Position numbers and translations under genes: made by a program. Below are positions 1-9,848 of a stretch of 64,000 nt of DNA, piece by piece (within the stretch, counting starts at the first letter, position 1; each line of letters opens with the position of its first letter). The stretch is from Plazaster borealis. Taxonomy: Eukaryota > Echinodermata > Asteroidea > Forcipulatida > Labidiasteridae. The DNA is taken from assembly GCA_021014325.1 (NCBI GenBank), contig CM037462.1, forward strand, positions 1,706,318 to 1,770,317, given 5' to 3'. Under the pieces are notes generated by a model. That model did no database searches. It saw only the letters and a list, made by a program, of their open reading frames with translations, and was not told the origin of the DNA.

Positions 1-543
1 TTCCTAAAATTACTTAAACAGTTACTTGAGCGAAATTGTTTTAACGGGAATGCTATTTAAACTTGTTTATAATGTGTTTGTTTATATCATTTAAATGTAA
101 TTATTTTGAAATTGGTACACATCTAATTTGTTTGGTTATTATCGATTCAAAAATTAGGCCCCAACCTCAATGTTTTGAAAAACTAGAAACACTTCTGCCG
201 TTGACGGCGTGCGTCGAAATGACAATACTTTGACGTTTATGTGTGGGATGTTGCTTTGTTACCTCTATGCTACAAAAAGCGGCTATACAAAACGGAGCTC
301 CACATATGACGTTACATGAGTGATGACGTAACAGGGCTTTTCGCGAATCGTTCTAATAAGCACCGGAGAAGGGTTTTCAAAATTGTTGTTTTTTAAACAA
401 TTAAATCTGTTTAATCTCATGTGAACTCAATATCCTTATTGATTGAAAACAATCATTTTAAATGCATTTCAGCAAAGATCAGTTGTTGCCGTTTTCGTTC
501 AAGGGGGTCTTTAAAATAAGTTATATTGTTTTTACCTGTACAG

Positions 544-683
544 TGAACGAATATGCCTCATCGGTCTGTGTTGAACCTGCTGCAATAGAGATTCCTACAC
601 CCTCCACCACACCGTCACCATCCCGTAAACCCACAGTACCTACACCCTCGAGCACACCGTCAACACCCCGTAAACCCACAGTG
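544..683 (+). pseudogene. Partial juxtamembrane exon of an upstream RPTP paralogue (gene 0)
   Basis: Bases 1-683 align almost base for base with 32376-33050 of gene A, including the intron before the exon. The exon starts after the same acceptor (ACCTGTACAG) at 544, and its 140 bases read identically to the gene A exon at 32911-33050. It encodes the start of the cytoplasmic proline-rich segment ([12 protein letters not shown], then two copies of a 15-residue TPS-rich repeat). The sequence stops at the N gap exactly at the end of the second 45-bp repeat. No phosphatase-domain exon follows between 1184 and 16886. Either those exons lie in the gap, whose true size is unknown, or they were lost when the retroelement inserted. 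I label it pseudogene/partial because only this fragment can be supported. Confidence 0.75.
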
Positions 684-1183
684 NNNNNNNNNNNNNNNNN
701 NNNNNNNNNNNNNNNNNNNNNNNNNNNNNNNNNNNNNNNNNNNNNNNNNNNNNNNNNNNNNNNNNNNNNNNNNNNNNNNNNNNNNNNNNNNNNNNNNNNN
801 NNNNNNNNNNNNNNNNNNNNNNNNNNNNNNNNNNNNNNNNNNNNNNNNNNNNNNNNNNNNNNNNNNNNNNNNNNNNNNNNNNNNNNNNNNNNNNNNNNNN
901 NNNNNNNNNNNNNNNNNNNNNNNNNNNNNNNNNNNNNNNNNNNNNNNNNNNNNNNNNNNNNNNNNNNNNNNNNNNNNNNNNNNNNNNNNNNNNNNNNNNN
1001 NNNNNNNNNNNNNNNNNNNNNNNNNNNNNNNNNNNNNNNNNNNNNNNNNNNNNNNNNNNNNNNNNNNNNNNNNNNNNNNNNNNNNNNNNNNNNNNNNNNN
1101 NNNNNNNNNNNNNNNNNNNNNNNNNNNNNNNNNNNNNNNNNNNNNNNNNNNNNNNNNNNNNNNNNNNNNNNNNNNNNNNNNNN
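684..1183. other. Assembly gap, exactly 500 N
   Basis: The run is 500 N, the same length as the second gap in the window, so its length is probably a placeholder. It separates the gene 0 exon from the 5' end of a Gypsy element. A 5' LTR, a primer binding site and possibly the rest of gene 0 would be expected here. Confidence 0.95.
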
Positions 1184-1239
1184 AATTGCGTTAATACTAC
1201 ATTATATTTTATAATTATAATTGTATCAACAAGAGCACG

Positions 1240-2304
1240 ATGGAATTTACTGATGCCCTTAAGGAATTTTTGGAAGCCCAAGACAAATCGTTAGACGATC
1301 TAAAGGAGTCCCTAGGCTTAGTTTCAGACCCCAATGTAGTAGTTGAAGATGCTGACAAACCAAAGGTTGTCGTGATTGACAAAACCAATCTCAGTAATAG
1401 AGCGTATCGTAGGCTGAGGTTGTTCTCAGGGCGTACCCCTACCCCGGCTGGTGAGCTAGATTTTGAAAATTGGAGACGTCTTGCGAGACAGCTTATCAAG
1501 GATGACAGCATCTCCGACGGTGAGAAAAGAAGCAGGGTCACAGAATCCCTGGTTCCCCCAGCTTTAGACATTGTCTGGGCTGTAGGAGAGGGTGCATCGG
1601 CCAGCGAATATCTGGACTGCCTCTCCAAAGCATACGGGTCGACGGCTGATGGAGACGAACTATTGACGGTGTTCCGGTGCGAGTATCAGAAGGAGGGGGA
1701 GAAGGCGTCTGAATACTTGTTAAGGCTCCACACGATACTCACCCGGGTCGTTGAGAAAGGCGGCGCTGAGCAGGAGGACAGTCCTAAACTCCCGTGCAGC
1801 CAATTCCAGCGAGGCTGCCTCTACAATGATCCTCTCCTTCATACCCTGCAGCTCCAAGCTAAGAAGATGAATCCGCCCAGTGTACTAGAATTGTTGAGAG
1901 AGGTGAGGGTGGCGGAGTCGCATCTGGAGGAGAAGATGGGCCGGAAGGCGGCACACCACTCCCCGCCTAAGAAGGTCTCCGCCTTGGAGCAGACAGTACT
2001 CACGCCCCCGACAAAGATGACCGCCCCTAATCCAAGTGGTGAGGTGGAAGAGCTGAGACAAGCCGTCGACCGCCTCCACCGAAGATTGGATGGACTCTTC
2101 AAGTCCCAATCAAACGGCCAGCGAGGAAACTCTTACCCTGGAAGGCAGAGAAATAACCGGTCTTTCTTCTGTTATAATTGTGGAGAAGACGGTCACCGGA
2201 TGGATATGTGCAAGTCTCCGAAGAACCCAGCACTTGTCCAGCAGAAGATGATGGCCCGTCAGTCTGCACCTAAGAGTTCGGGAAACGACAGCGGACAGCA
2301 GTAA
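1240..2304 (+). CDS. gag: Gag polyprotein, PNMA-like capsid plus CCHC zinc knuckle
   Basis: This 354-codon frame encodes the structural protein that would assemble the retrotransposon particle. The first ATG is the likely start; it follows an AT-rich leader. Residues from about 60 to 235 resemble the PNMA/Gypsy gag capsid family: an LFSG motif followed by an FENW motif, then KRSRVTESL, and later GEKASEYLLRL. A basic, proline-containing linker and a predicted helical segment (about 265-290) follow. A CX2CX4HX4C zinc knuckle lies at residues 311-324 (CYNCGEDGHRMDMC) and would bind RNA. The stop codon TAA is at 2302-2304, inside the 5' arm/loop of a hairpin that forms part of the frameshift signal to pol. 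The PNMA resemblance is from recognised motifs, not from a search. Confidence 0.9.
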   Translation: MEFTDALKEFLEAQDKSLDDLKESLGLVSDPNVVVEDADKPKVVVIDKTNLSNRAYRRLRLFSGRTPTPAGELDFENWRRLARQLIKDDSISDGEKRSRVTESLVPPALDIVWAVGEGASASEYLDCLSKAYGSTADGDELLTVFRCEYQKEGEKASEYLLRLHTILTRVVEKGGAEQEDSPKLPCSQFQRGCLYNDPLLHTLQLQAKKMNPPSVLELLREVRVAESHLEEKMGRKAAHHSPPKKVSALEQTVLTPPTKMTAPNPSGEVEELRQAVDRLHRRLDGLFKSQSNGQRGNSYPGRQRNNRSFFCYNCGEDGHRMDMCKSPKNPALVQQKMMARQSAPKSSGNDSGQQ

Positions 2305-2322
2305 GGGACCCTACTGCCGTCC
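2280..2322 (+). promoter_or_regulatory. -1 programmed ribosomal frameshift signal (gag to pol)
   Basis: The heptamer GGGAAAC at 2280-2286 is in the gag frame as G GGA AAC, the canonical X XXY YYZ arrangement. A 6-nt spacer (2287-2292) leads to a hairpin. The arm GGACAGCAGTA (2293-2303) pairs with TACTGCCGTCC (2312-2322), giving 10 pairs and one A-C mismatch around an 8-nt loop. The gag stop lies at the top of the 5' arm. The pol frame is open from 2274, so a -1 slip at the heptamer enters it directly with no stop before the first pol ATG at 2352. Heptamer, spacing, structure and frame all agree; function has not been tested. Confidence 0.85.
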
Positions 2323-2351
2323 CCAAACCATCTAAGGGTTCAGCGAAACTA

Positions 2352-5300
2352 ATGACGACTGCGACCAGGTGTCAAGAATCTTCTTCATGTGATGATTTCT
2401 TAAGTATCCCGAAGGGTGTCGTCGGCGATCAGGCTACTACCCCTGTCTTCGTCGATGGGCACTCCACGATTTGTCTCCTTGATACCGGGTCGCAGGTCAC
2501 CTGCGTGACAGAGAAGTTTTACCACCGTTTTCTGAAGCACCGTCAGCTCCAACCCCTCTCACACCTCGCGGTGATTGGTGCTGCTGGCCAGAAGGTCCCC
2601 TACAAAGGCTACGTAGAATTAAGCCTCAAGTTTCCAGCCACATCTGCTGGTGCTCAAAACGAGGTTGTTACTCTAGCCCTTGTGTGCCCTGATTGTCAAG
2701 GAAGAGATGATACACCACTACTTGTTGGGACAAACACCAGTGTTGTTAGGGAGATGGTGCGGGTTTGTCAGAAGAAGGGTGGAAAAGATTTCCTTAAGAA
2801 ACTCTCCGTCGATAGTGCGTGGGCACAAGTTTACAAAACTGCACCCAGTTTTAATCAGTCCGGCAGTCTCGGGTCAGTTAAGTCGTTAAAACTTACAACA
2901 ATCAGGCCCGGTGAAGAGATTGAAGTAACTACCCTTGTGAATAATCGACCTCGTTGTAAGCGGGAAGTCCTCATCGAGAAGGAGAGTTCATCACAACTCC
3001 CAGATGGCATCGAACTGAGGACCAGTCTGGCTGATTTATCCGCTCACAGGATGGCGAAGACAACGGTAGTCCTCACCAACAAATCCTGTCAGAGTGTAAT
3101 GGTTCCTGCCCGATGTCGTCTCGCTACAGCATACACCATCAAGGAGAAATTAGATTTTAGTAATCAAGAACCACCCGTTTCTCCATCTGTAACAGCTCCG
3201 TCCAAAGATGAGGCCATTGATTTTGACTTCGGAGGTTCCCCTCTCCGTACCGATGAAATAAGAAGAGTCACTGATTTGTTAAAGGGCCGCCATGATGTGT
3301 TCTCCAGAGGTGATTTAGATATAGGATGCACATCGGCGGTCAAACATCAGATCAAGTTGTCAGACGAGACACCTTTCAGAGAAGGATGTCGTCGTATCCC
3401 TCCAGCAGACTATGCTGATGCCCGCCAACATATAAAAGAGCTTCAAGAAAAAGGCATCATACGAGAGTCGGCCTCCCAGTTTGCTTCGCCGATCGTACTA
3501 GTAAGGAAAAAGAATGGGGATATCCGACTTTGTATCGATTATAGAAAATTAAACAACCGCACTATCCGAGACCAATATTCCATTCCTAAGATAGAAGACA
3601 TACTCCATGCAATGAACGGCGCAAGATGGTTTTCCTGTCTAGATCTTAAGTCCGGGTATTACCAAATTGAGATGACTGAAGAAGACAAGCACAAGACTGC
3701 TTTTTGGTGTCCTGTGGGTTTTTATGAGTTTAATCGTATGCCACAAGGCATAACAAACGCACCTGCAACCTTCCAACGACTCATGGAGAGGTGCATGGGT
3801 GATCTTCATCACGATGGTGTTTTTGTTTATTTGGATGACATAATTGTGTTTGCAAAGACCGCAGAGGAACATGAGACTCGCCTTTTTCAAGTTTTAGACC
3901 GTCTTCATCAGTTTGGATTGAAGCTTAGTCCTTCCAAGTGCAAATATTTTCAGTCATCTGTCAAGTGTTTGGGCCATGTCATTTCTGCAGACGGTGTTAG
4001 CACCGACCCAAGCAAAATAGAAGCAGTAAATTCCTGGCCAGTACCCAACAACGCAAGGGAGTTGAAGTCTTTTCTTGGTTTTACGGGTTACTACCGGAGA
4101 TTCGTTAAGAATTACTCATCGATAGCAAAGCCCATGAATGAACTGACTGCTGGATGTGACCTGACGAAGAAGCGTTTTGGGAAGAAAAGCAAGAAGAGAA
4201 AATCACCAAAACTTCGTAGCCCAACCGAGCCGTTTGGTGAACTCTGGAGTTCCGCCTGTCAAGCGTCTTTTGAAGGGATTGTCAAAAGGCTAATTTCTGC
4301 CCCAGTTCTTGGTTTTGTTGATTACCAGAAGCCATTCATGCTCCACACTGATGCCAGTGGGATAGGACTTGGTGCTGCACTCTATCAGGAGGGTGATGAT
4401 GGTCGACCTCATGTCATTGCCTATGCCAGCCGTGGCCTGTCCAAGAGTGAGCTAAACTACCCCGCCTACAAGTGGGAATTCCTGGCGTTGAAATGGGCCA
4501 TTACTGAAAAGTTCCGTGATTATTTATACGGTGGTTCCTTCACTGTACTGACAGACAACAACCCGCTGACTTATATTCTAACAACCGCAAAACTTGACGC
4601 CACCGGCCATCGTTGGCTAGCAGCCCTTGCAAACTTCGACTTTGTCATCAAGTATCGCCCTGGCGACAAGAGCGCTGATGCAGATGGGTTGTCAAGGAGG
4701 CCACAACCACCCCCACTTGTTGATGACGAGTCTGTAGAGATGGAGAAGAAGATTTCACAACTTCGTGAGAGAATCATCCATCCTACCGAAGACGGTGTAT
4801 GTTCTAAAGATGTGTTCAAAGCTATTTGCCAACGGCACAATGTCGATGTAATAACCGACAACCCCGATGATGATGATGAGCCAGCACTCATTGAAAGTTT
4901 AACAGATTCACCGCAAGCTATCCCACCAGATTTTGCCAACCCATTGTCAACCCAGACTGCGTTGCCGATGATGACCCCTGTAGACTGGAGGCAACTGCAG
5001 AGTAAGGATGATGATATCACACTCATTATTCAATGTGTCCAGAATGGTCAAAACCCTCGTGGTGCTGAGCGAGCAGAGCTGCCAAGAGAGGCCCAGCTCC
5101 TTCTCCGTCATTGGGATAAGTTGAAGATTGATGATGGTGTGTTATACCGTAGAGGTACTGCTATTAATGGTCATGATATATCTCAGCTTGTTGTTCCTAA
5201 GAGTCATCGCAATGAAGCGTTCCGAGGGATTCACGACGATGTCGGCCATCTTGGTTTTGAAAGAACAATTGATCTTGCACGGTCCCGTTTCTTTTGGCCG

Positions 5301-6875
5301 AATATGACCACAGATGTTGAAAAGATGTGCCAGACTTGTGAACGGTGTGTTAGACGGAAGAGACGTGCTGGTAGATTTGCACCCCTCGTGCCAATCCAGA
5401 CGTCAGCACCAATGCAACTTGTCTGCATCGATTTTCTTAGCTTAGAGCCAGATGACAGTAATACGAAAGATATCCTAGTCATCACAGACCACTACACTCG
5501 TTATGCTCAAGCTTTCCCCACCAAGAACCAGACTTCGAGGACTGTAGCAAAAGTATTATGGGAGAATTATTTTATTCATTATGGTTTCCCAGAAAGACTA
5601 CACTCCGACCAGGGACGGGATTTTGAGGCTCGTCTTATTCAAGATTTGTGTACTGTCTCTGGAGTTAAGAAGTCGAGAACGACTCCCTACCACCCTCAGG
5701 GAAACGGCCAGTGTGAGCGATTTAATCAAACCTTGTTAAACATGCTCGGCACCCTAGATGAAGAACAAAAGAAAAAGTGGAGATTATACGTCGGTCCCCT
5801 GGTACACGCCTACAACTGTACCAAGCATGCGTCCACCAACATGTCCCCATATTTTCTAATGTTCGGTCGTGAACCAAGACTCCCCATTGATGTTCAGTTT
5901 GGATTGCCAACACAGCAAGGTAAAACTAACCACACCCAGTACGCTATTGACCTTAAGGAGAGGATGCGTCGAGCCCACGAACTTGCCTCAGCCGCTATGG
6001 AGAAAACCGCTCTGAAGTACAAGGCCCGCTATGACAAACGAGTTCGTGATCATGCACTTGAATCAGATGATCGGGTGTTAGTGAAGAATGTCGGCCTGAA
6101 GGGGCGACATAAGTTAGCTGACCGTTGGAGTAAGACAGTGTATCGCGTCCACAAGAGAGTCAGTCCTGACATGCCCGTCTATGAAGTATGCCCAATTGAT
6201 GGAGATGGCCCAAGTAAAACTCTCCATCGTAACATGCTACTTCCATGTGGTTTTCTCCCTTCATATGATGACGCTCCAAGTGACCGCGAGCGTCCTATTC
6301 CGAAACCCCGCCGAAGACGTCCCCAGCGACGGCCACTGCCAACACCACCAATTGATGATATGGTAGATGCATTGGATTCTGATTTATCTGATGATAGTTT
6401 CTATGTTCTCCGTCCAGTTCCTACTCAGGGACAGTCTGCCCCACTCAATCCGAGTGCACAAGCTTTTGTTCCAACATCGTCGATTGATGAAGTCATCGAA
6501 GTATCCAACCCGACGGAGGAGAGTGAACCTGCCCAAGGTCCACCCAGCCTAGCCTCCGACGAGCCGATGCCTTCTGAAGAAAGCCCCACCGATAGCACTT
6601 CTTCTTCTCAGTCTTTTTCTGAAACTACAGACGATAAGAAGACGGAGGAGGATTCTAACCCCGAACCCTCAAATCATGTAGCCAGTGGAACAACCTCAGT
6701 CGATACAGATACTAAGGACACCCCTATTCCCTATCCACGGCGAAATAGGAAACCGCCTCAATATTATGGTTTTGAAGCACAGAATGCAAAACTTCTTGAG
6801 CAGCATTTAGCTATGCAACAGAGAGCTTTAGAAGTTACCAGTAGTTTAATTAGTGCATTTTATCACAATGATTAG
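2352..6875 (+). CDS. pol: Pol polyprotein: protease, reverse transcriptase, RNase H, integrase
   Basis: This frame has 1507 codons from its first ATG; it is open from 2274 and is probably made as a gag-pol fusion by -1 frameshifting. The aspartic protease motif LLDTGSQVT has DTG at residues 44-46. Reverse transcriptase spans roughly 330-560, with YLDD at 493-496. RNase H starts with TDAS at 666-669. The integrase has an HHCC zinc-binding region at about 961-1000. Its catalytic core has D1027, D1086 and E1122; the last two are 35 residues apart, the D-35-E spacing of this family. A GPY/F-like module (ADRWSKTVYRVHKRV) follows, then a long low-complexity acidic and proline/arginine-rich tail of unknown role. 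All catalytic residues I can check are present, so the protein may be active. Confidence 0.95.
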   Translation: MTTATRCQESSSCDDFLSIPKGVVGDQATTPVFVDGHSTICLLDTGSQVTCVTEKFYHRFLKHRQLQPLSHLAVIGAAGQKVPYKGYVELSLKFPATSAGAQNEVVTLALVCPDCQGRDDTPLLVGTNTSVVREMVRVCQKKGGKDFLKKLSVDSAWAQVYKTAPSFNQSGSLGSVKSLKLTTIRPGEEIEVTTLVNNRPRCKREVLIEKESSSQLPDGIELRTSLADLSAHRMAKTTVVLTNKSCQSVMVPARCRLATAYTIKEKLDFSNQEPPVSPSVTAPSKDEAIDFDFGGSPLRTDEIRRVTDLLKGRHDVFSRGDLDIGCTSAVKHQIKLSDETPFREGCRRIPPADYADARQHIKELQEKGIIRESASQFASPIVLVRKKNGDIRLCIDYRKLNNRTIRDQYSIPKIEDILHAMNGARWFSCLDLKSGYYQIEMTEEDKHKTAFWCPVGFYEFNRMPQGITNAPATFQRLMERCMGDLHHDGVFVYLDDIIVFAKTAEEHETRLFQVLDRLHQFGLKLSPSKCKYFQSSVKCLGHVISADGVSTDPSKIEAVNSWPVPNNARELKSFLGFTGYYRRFVKNYSSIAKPMNELTAGCDLTKKRFGKKSKKRKSPKLRSPTEPFGELWSSACQASFEGIVKRLISAPVLGFVDYQKPFMLHTDASGIGLGAALYQEGDDGRPHVIAYASRGLSKSELNYPAYKWEFLALKWAITEKFRDYLYGGSFTVLTDNNPLTYILTTAKLDATGHRWLAALANFDFVIKYRPGDKSADADGLSRRPQPPPLVDDESVEMEKKISQLRERIIHPTEDGVCSKDVFKAICQRHNVDVITDNPDDDDEPALIESLTDSPQAIPPDFANPLSTQTALPMMTPVDWRQLQSKDDDITLIIQCVQNGQNPRGAERAELPREAQLLLRHWDKLKIDDGVLYRRGTAINGHDISQLVVPKSHRNEAFRGIHDDVGHLGFERTIDLARSRFFWPNMTTDVEKMCQTCERCVRRKRRAGRFAPLVPIQTSAPMQLVCIDFLSLEPDDSNTKDILVITDHYTRYAQAFPTKNQTSRTVAKVLWENYFIHYGFPERLHSDQGRDFEARLIQDLCTVSGVKKSRTTPYHPQGNGQCERFNQTLLNMLGTLDEEQKKKWRLYVGPLVHAYNCTKHASTNMSPYFLMFGREPRLPIDVQFGLPTQQGKTNHTQYAIDLKERMRRAHELASAAMEKTALKYKARYDKRVRDHALESDDRVLVKNVGLKGRHKLADRWSKTVYRVHKRVSPDMPVYEVCPIDGDGPSKTLHRNMLLPCGFLPSYDDAPSDRERPIPKPRRRRPQRRPLPTPPIDDMVDALDSDLSDDSFYVLRPVPTQGQSAPLNPSAQAFVPTSSIDEVIEVSNPTEESEPAQGPPSLASDEPMPSEESPTDSTSSSQSFSETTDDKKTEEDSNPEPSNHVASGTTSVDTDTKDTPIPYPRRNRKPPQYYGFEAQNAKLLEQHLAMQQRALEVTSSLISAFYHND

Positions 6876-7436
6876 AATTGTTGAAGTTTTGACAAATAGG
6901 ATACATATGTCGAGGACGCCATGATTCAAGAAGCCGAGAATGTCGGACTCTGTTATAAATTGCATATTATAACTCTTTTTAAGTAGTCCGACGAAGATTC
7001 TTTAATTTGGTATAGATTCATTGTTTAGACATACACCACCTGTGTGAAGGAGTGTTAAAATTCTTCTTATCACTCCAAGTAACAAACCCTTGTTTACACC
7101 ACTGGGCAGAGTCGCTGTTCCCACGGTCTCTCCTGACCACAGCACATATTTGCCATGTCCGGAATTGCCTCGGGACATTATGCTGTAGGGCTCTGTTGCA
7201 TAAACTTTCACAAGCTCAGTAGTCCCATTGTCTTAGGGAATACTTTGCCCAAATTTGGTTGTCTTTTGTTGACCACATGGTTCTTAAGAATTTTAGGCCA
7301 CTTATTCCTTTCTGATTGGTCAAGCCCAATCAGGACATCATTGTTTTAATAATTGTGGCCAATCATAGTCTAACTTTCCTGTCCGAGTGCGTGGCCGGCA
7401 GGGTATACCCTACCCTGTTTTTGCCCTGGATCCTCA

Positions 7437-7587
7437 GAGCGAAAAACGGCCTCGATGCAAGAAGGACTTCTCGAAAGTGCTAAAGAGTTTTGCACTTTGC
7501 GTAGCTGTATAGGAACAATGTTGCTTCCCTAAGTAGTTCCTAAATCTGTTCTTGCATCCCTTTACCTCGTGCTCTGTCGATACAGGT
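7437..7587 (+). repeat. Direct repeat, copy 1 (about 150 bp), followed by a GTAAG donor-like site
   Basis: The unit begins GAGCGAAAAACGGCCTCGAT and ends GTCGATACAG. The same sequence recurs at 8481-8628 with no difference that I can see. Copy 1 is followed at once by GTAAGC, so it ends like an exon at a consensus 5' splice site (CAG|GTAAG). Confidence 0.8.
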
Positions 7588-8480
7588 AAGCTTCGTTTAA
7601 TTTTTACTTTCCTATGTATAAGATTACCCCTTGTGCATTGACTTTTGAATAATTGTTCAACAAGGTGGTTGAAGTCAAACTCAAGATGGATGGCACAGTC
7701 CAATATGAGTTTTAGACAGCCCACATGTAGGTTGTTCGAACAATGCTGTTAACCGTGTATTAAGATGTACAAATTCACTGAGTATTTTATTGTGTAACCC
7801 TTTTTTTTATTGTTAACCATGTGTACGGAAAAAGCTTTAGGAGTTCCGTCTATTTTACCGCTATATTCCTCTTAATTTGTATGGCTTGTCTATGATTTAG
7901 TTGCATTTGCATTTATTGTTAGTAGCAGTTTGAATTTTCACTCATGCTATTGTTGCCGTTCGAGACGTTTTACCGTTCGGTAGAATCCATTTGGTTTATT
8001 GAAACACCTGTTATAGTATAATATGATTTGATAAGAGTTTCGCATCTGATTAATATACGATTGAGCCATTTCTAATGAAGAGTTAGGATATGCCTCGTTG
8101 TTGGTATTTTCTTACATTTACGCTAAGCAATACGTAACTATAGTCGTGCTGGTCAAGCCTTGTCCTTAGATAAACCCCTTTTTCACACTTGAAGAGATCG
8201 AGCACATTCCTTTCCATTTAAGTAGACTATACGACTGTTTGCTGTTAAGCACGTAAACAGTCGTGACCTTTGATCCGGATTGACCACTAATGTGTACACA
8301 TGCACGCACATTTCTTATCTAAGCTAGTATTTTCCTTGTGATTAAGTTTCACGAGAGCAATCACAAGTCATTGAGCGAGTGTTACTGTATTTTATAGTTT
8401 GTTATGTATGTTCCTTATATTGTTTTACAAGTCACGTCATAGTTGAGTTTATAGTCTTTGATAAGTAATGATCATTAAGA

Positions 8481-8628
8481 GAGCGAAAAACGGCCTCGAT
8501 GCAAGAAGGACTTCTCGAAAGTGCTAAAGAGTTTTGCACTTTGCGTAGCTGTATAGGAACAATGTTGCTTCCCTAAGTAGTTCCTAAATCTGTTCTTGCA
8601 TCCCTTTACCTCGTGCTCTGTCGATACA
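8481..8628 (+). repeat. Direct repeat, copy 2 (about 150 bp)
   Basis: This is the same unit as 7437-7587. Here the final CAG is followed by AACACTTAGTCC instead of a splice donor. The two copies diverge abruptly at that boundary and also at their left edge. Confidence 0.8.
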
Positions 8629-9433
8629 GAACACTTAGTCCACAGGTCTCGCTTGGGAAGTTGGCCCGGTTCAACTTTCCACCTTGCCCCGCTCTCACCC
8701 CTTTTTCTGGATTGATCTGTTTCCTGGACTGGTTGTTCGTCGTGAGGACTTGGAGCCCATCTGTGTCATCAGAAGACCCCGTCCATCCAAGCCACAGAAG
8801 CATTGAAACCAGCTAAGACTTATATTAATTTCACTGTATAAATACTTTTGTTTCTATGATCTTTTGATTATTCATCTTAGTGAAGAGAGGTTTTTTTTTA
8901 TTGAACTTCGATGTCGAATTGCTTAATTGTATTTCTAACATGTTCCTTTCTTTGATGATATGTAACCACTGAGTAATCGCTAAGTTCTGAGTACCAGATT
9001 GTTCGTTGCATTTTCTTGTTGAAGTTTATACACTCCTACAACTCAGCGGGTTAACTGCATTTTATTGTGTTGATGCTTGACTTGTATTTTGACTGAGTCA
9101 CCGAAACATTTTTGATATTTGCGAATTCTATATTTTTTTGGAGAATTGCATCGCAGCACATTGATTTGACTTTAACCACTGAGGTGTTGGGATCCTTGAA
9201 ATTGTGATAATATATTTTATTCATAAAAATACATGCCATTGGTGATAGAGATTTGATGGTATTTATAATAATAATCACCGTCGAGTGACAAGAGAATCAA
9301 AATTTGCTGTCCGTTGTGTTTCTTACCGAGCAAGTTTCCATAACTACGAACTGGATCGCAGGCTCTAAGTTAAATAGAGGTAACAACCTGTGACATAAAA
9401 ATTGTGGGTTTTTTAATTGTTACCTGTTTTAGT

Positions 9434-9848
9434 TTAAAGGGATTGTGTACGTTTGGTAATTGGAACCTACTGGGTTTTTTTAAATTCTATAAAGTTGTAT
9501 ATATATAACATAAAACTAACCTGTGAAAATTTCATTTCAAAAGGTGGTAGCGTTTTTGAGATATTGCCGAAAATCTGGAGCGGTTATGTCCACACAGGAA
9601 GAAGAATCTGGAGCGGTTATGTCCACGCAGGAAGAAGAATCTGCAATTGAAATACACAATCTGAGAAAGGTTATTGTCAGTAATGCTTCTCAGATGCAAA
9701 TTTTGTAGGATAAAGAGTGATATCTTTTAAGAAGTGAAAAGTTTCTCAAAATGCATTTTTCTCTCCAAAGCTGCTGTGCTGCTTACTAAGTAAGTTTTTA
9801 TTGCCATTAATTTTCAGAGTCATTACCAAACGTATACAGACCGTTTAA
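9434..9848. mobile_element. MITE with TTAA-type ends (family M1)
   Basis: The ends are inverted repeats: TTAAAGGGATTGTGTACGTT at the left and, inverted, ATTACCAAACGTATACAGAC at the right, both bordered by TTAA. This is compatible with piggyBac-like target duplication. Related copies lie at 36259-36648 (inverted) and, truncated, at about 47850-48038. It holds no coding capacity. The copy before gene A and the one before gene B mark the left side of the duplicated block. Confidence 0.65.
9571..9636 (+). repeat. 33-bp tandem duplication inside the MITE
   Basis: Two adjacent units start ATCTGGAGCGGTTATGTCCA and differ at one base. The inverted copy at 36.5 kb has a single unit. Confidence 0.8.

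Larger units (their letters stand above)
1184..8628 (+). mobile_element. Ty3/Gypsy LTR retrotransposon with PNMA-like gag
   Basis: Two long intact reading frames encode gag and a pol with protease, reverse transcriptase, RNase H and integrase in that order. This is the Ty3/Gypsy order. The 5' LTR and primer binding site are not visible and would fall in the gap at 684-1183. The right border is uncertain: non-coding sequence after pol holds a direct repeat of about 150 bp (7437-7587 and 8481-8628), and I could not delimit a 3' LTR with confidence. The uninterrupted 354- and 1507-codon frames suggest a recent insertion. The element abuts the truncated RPTP gene 0. Confidence 0.85.
6876..9433. 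other. Non-coding 3' region of the Gypsy element and flank; LTR border unresolved
   Basis: No gene is supported here. A short inverted repeat (GTCGGACT at 6939 and AGTCCGAC at 6986) flanks an AT-rich TATA-like core just after pol, and could mark the start of a 3' LTR. The stretch also contains the duplicated 150-bp unit annotated separately. From 8640 to 9433 I see only AT-rich unique sequence. A long LTR is possible but cannot be proved because the 5' copy is hidden by the gap. Confidence 0.4.

Noticed and set aside
4571..5485. Minus-strand open frames inside pol
   Set aside because: They are shadows of the strongly supported plus-strand pol frame.
6938..9392. A complete 2.45-kb 3' LTR from TGTCGGACTC to a CA end
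   Set aside because: It is tempting because of the TG start and TATA-like core, but without the 5' copy the borders cannot be proved.
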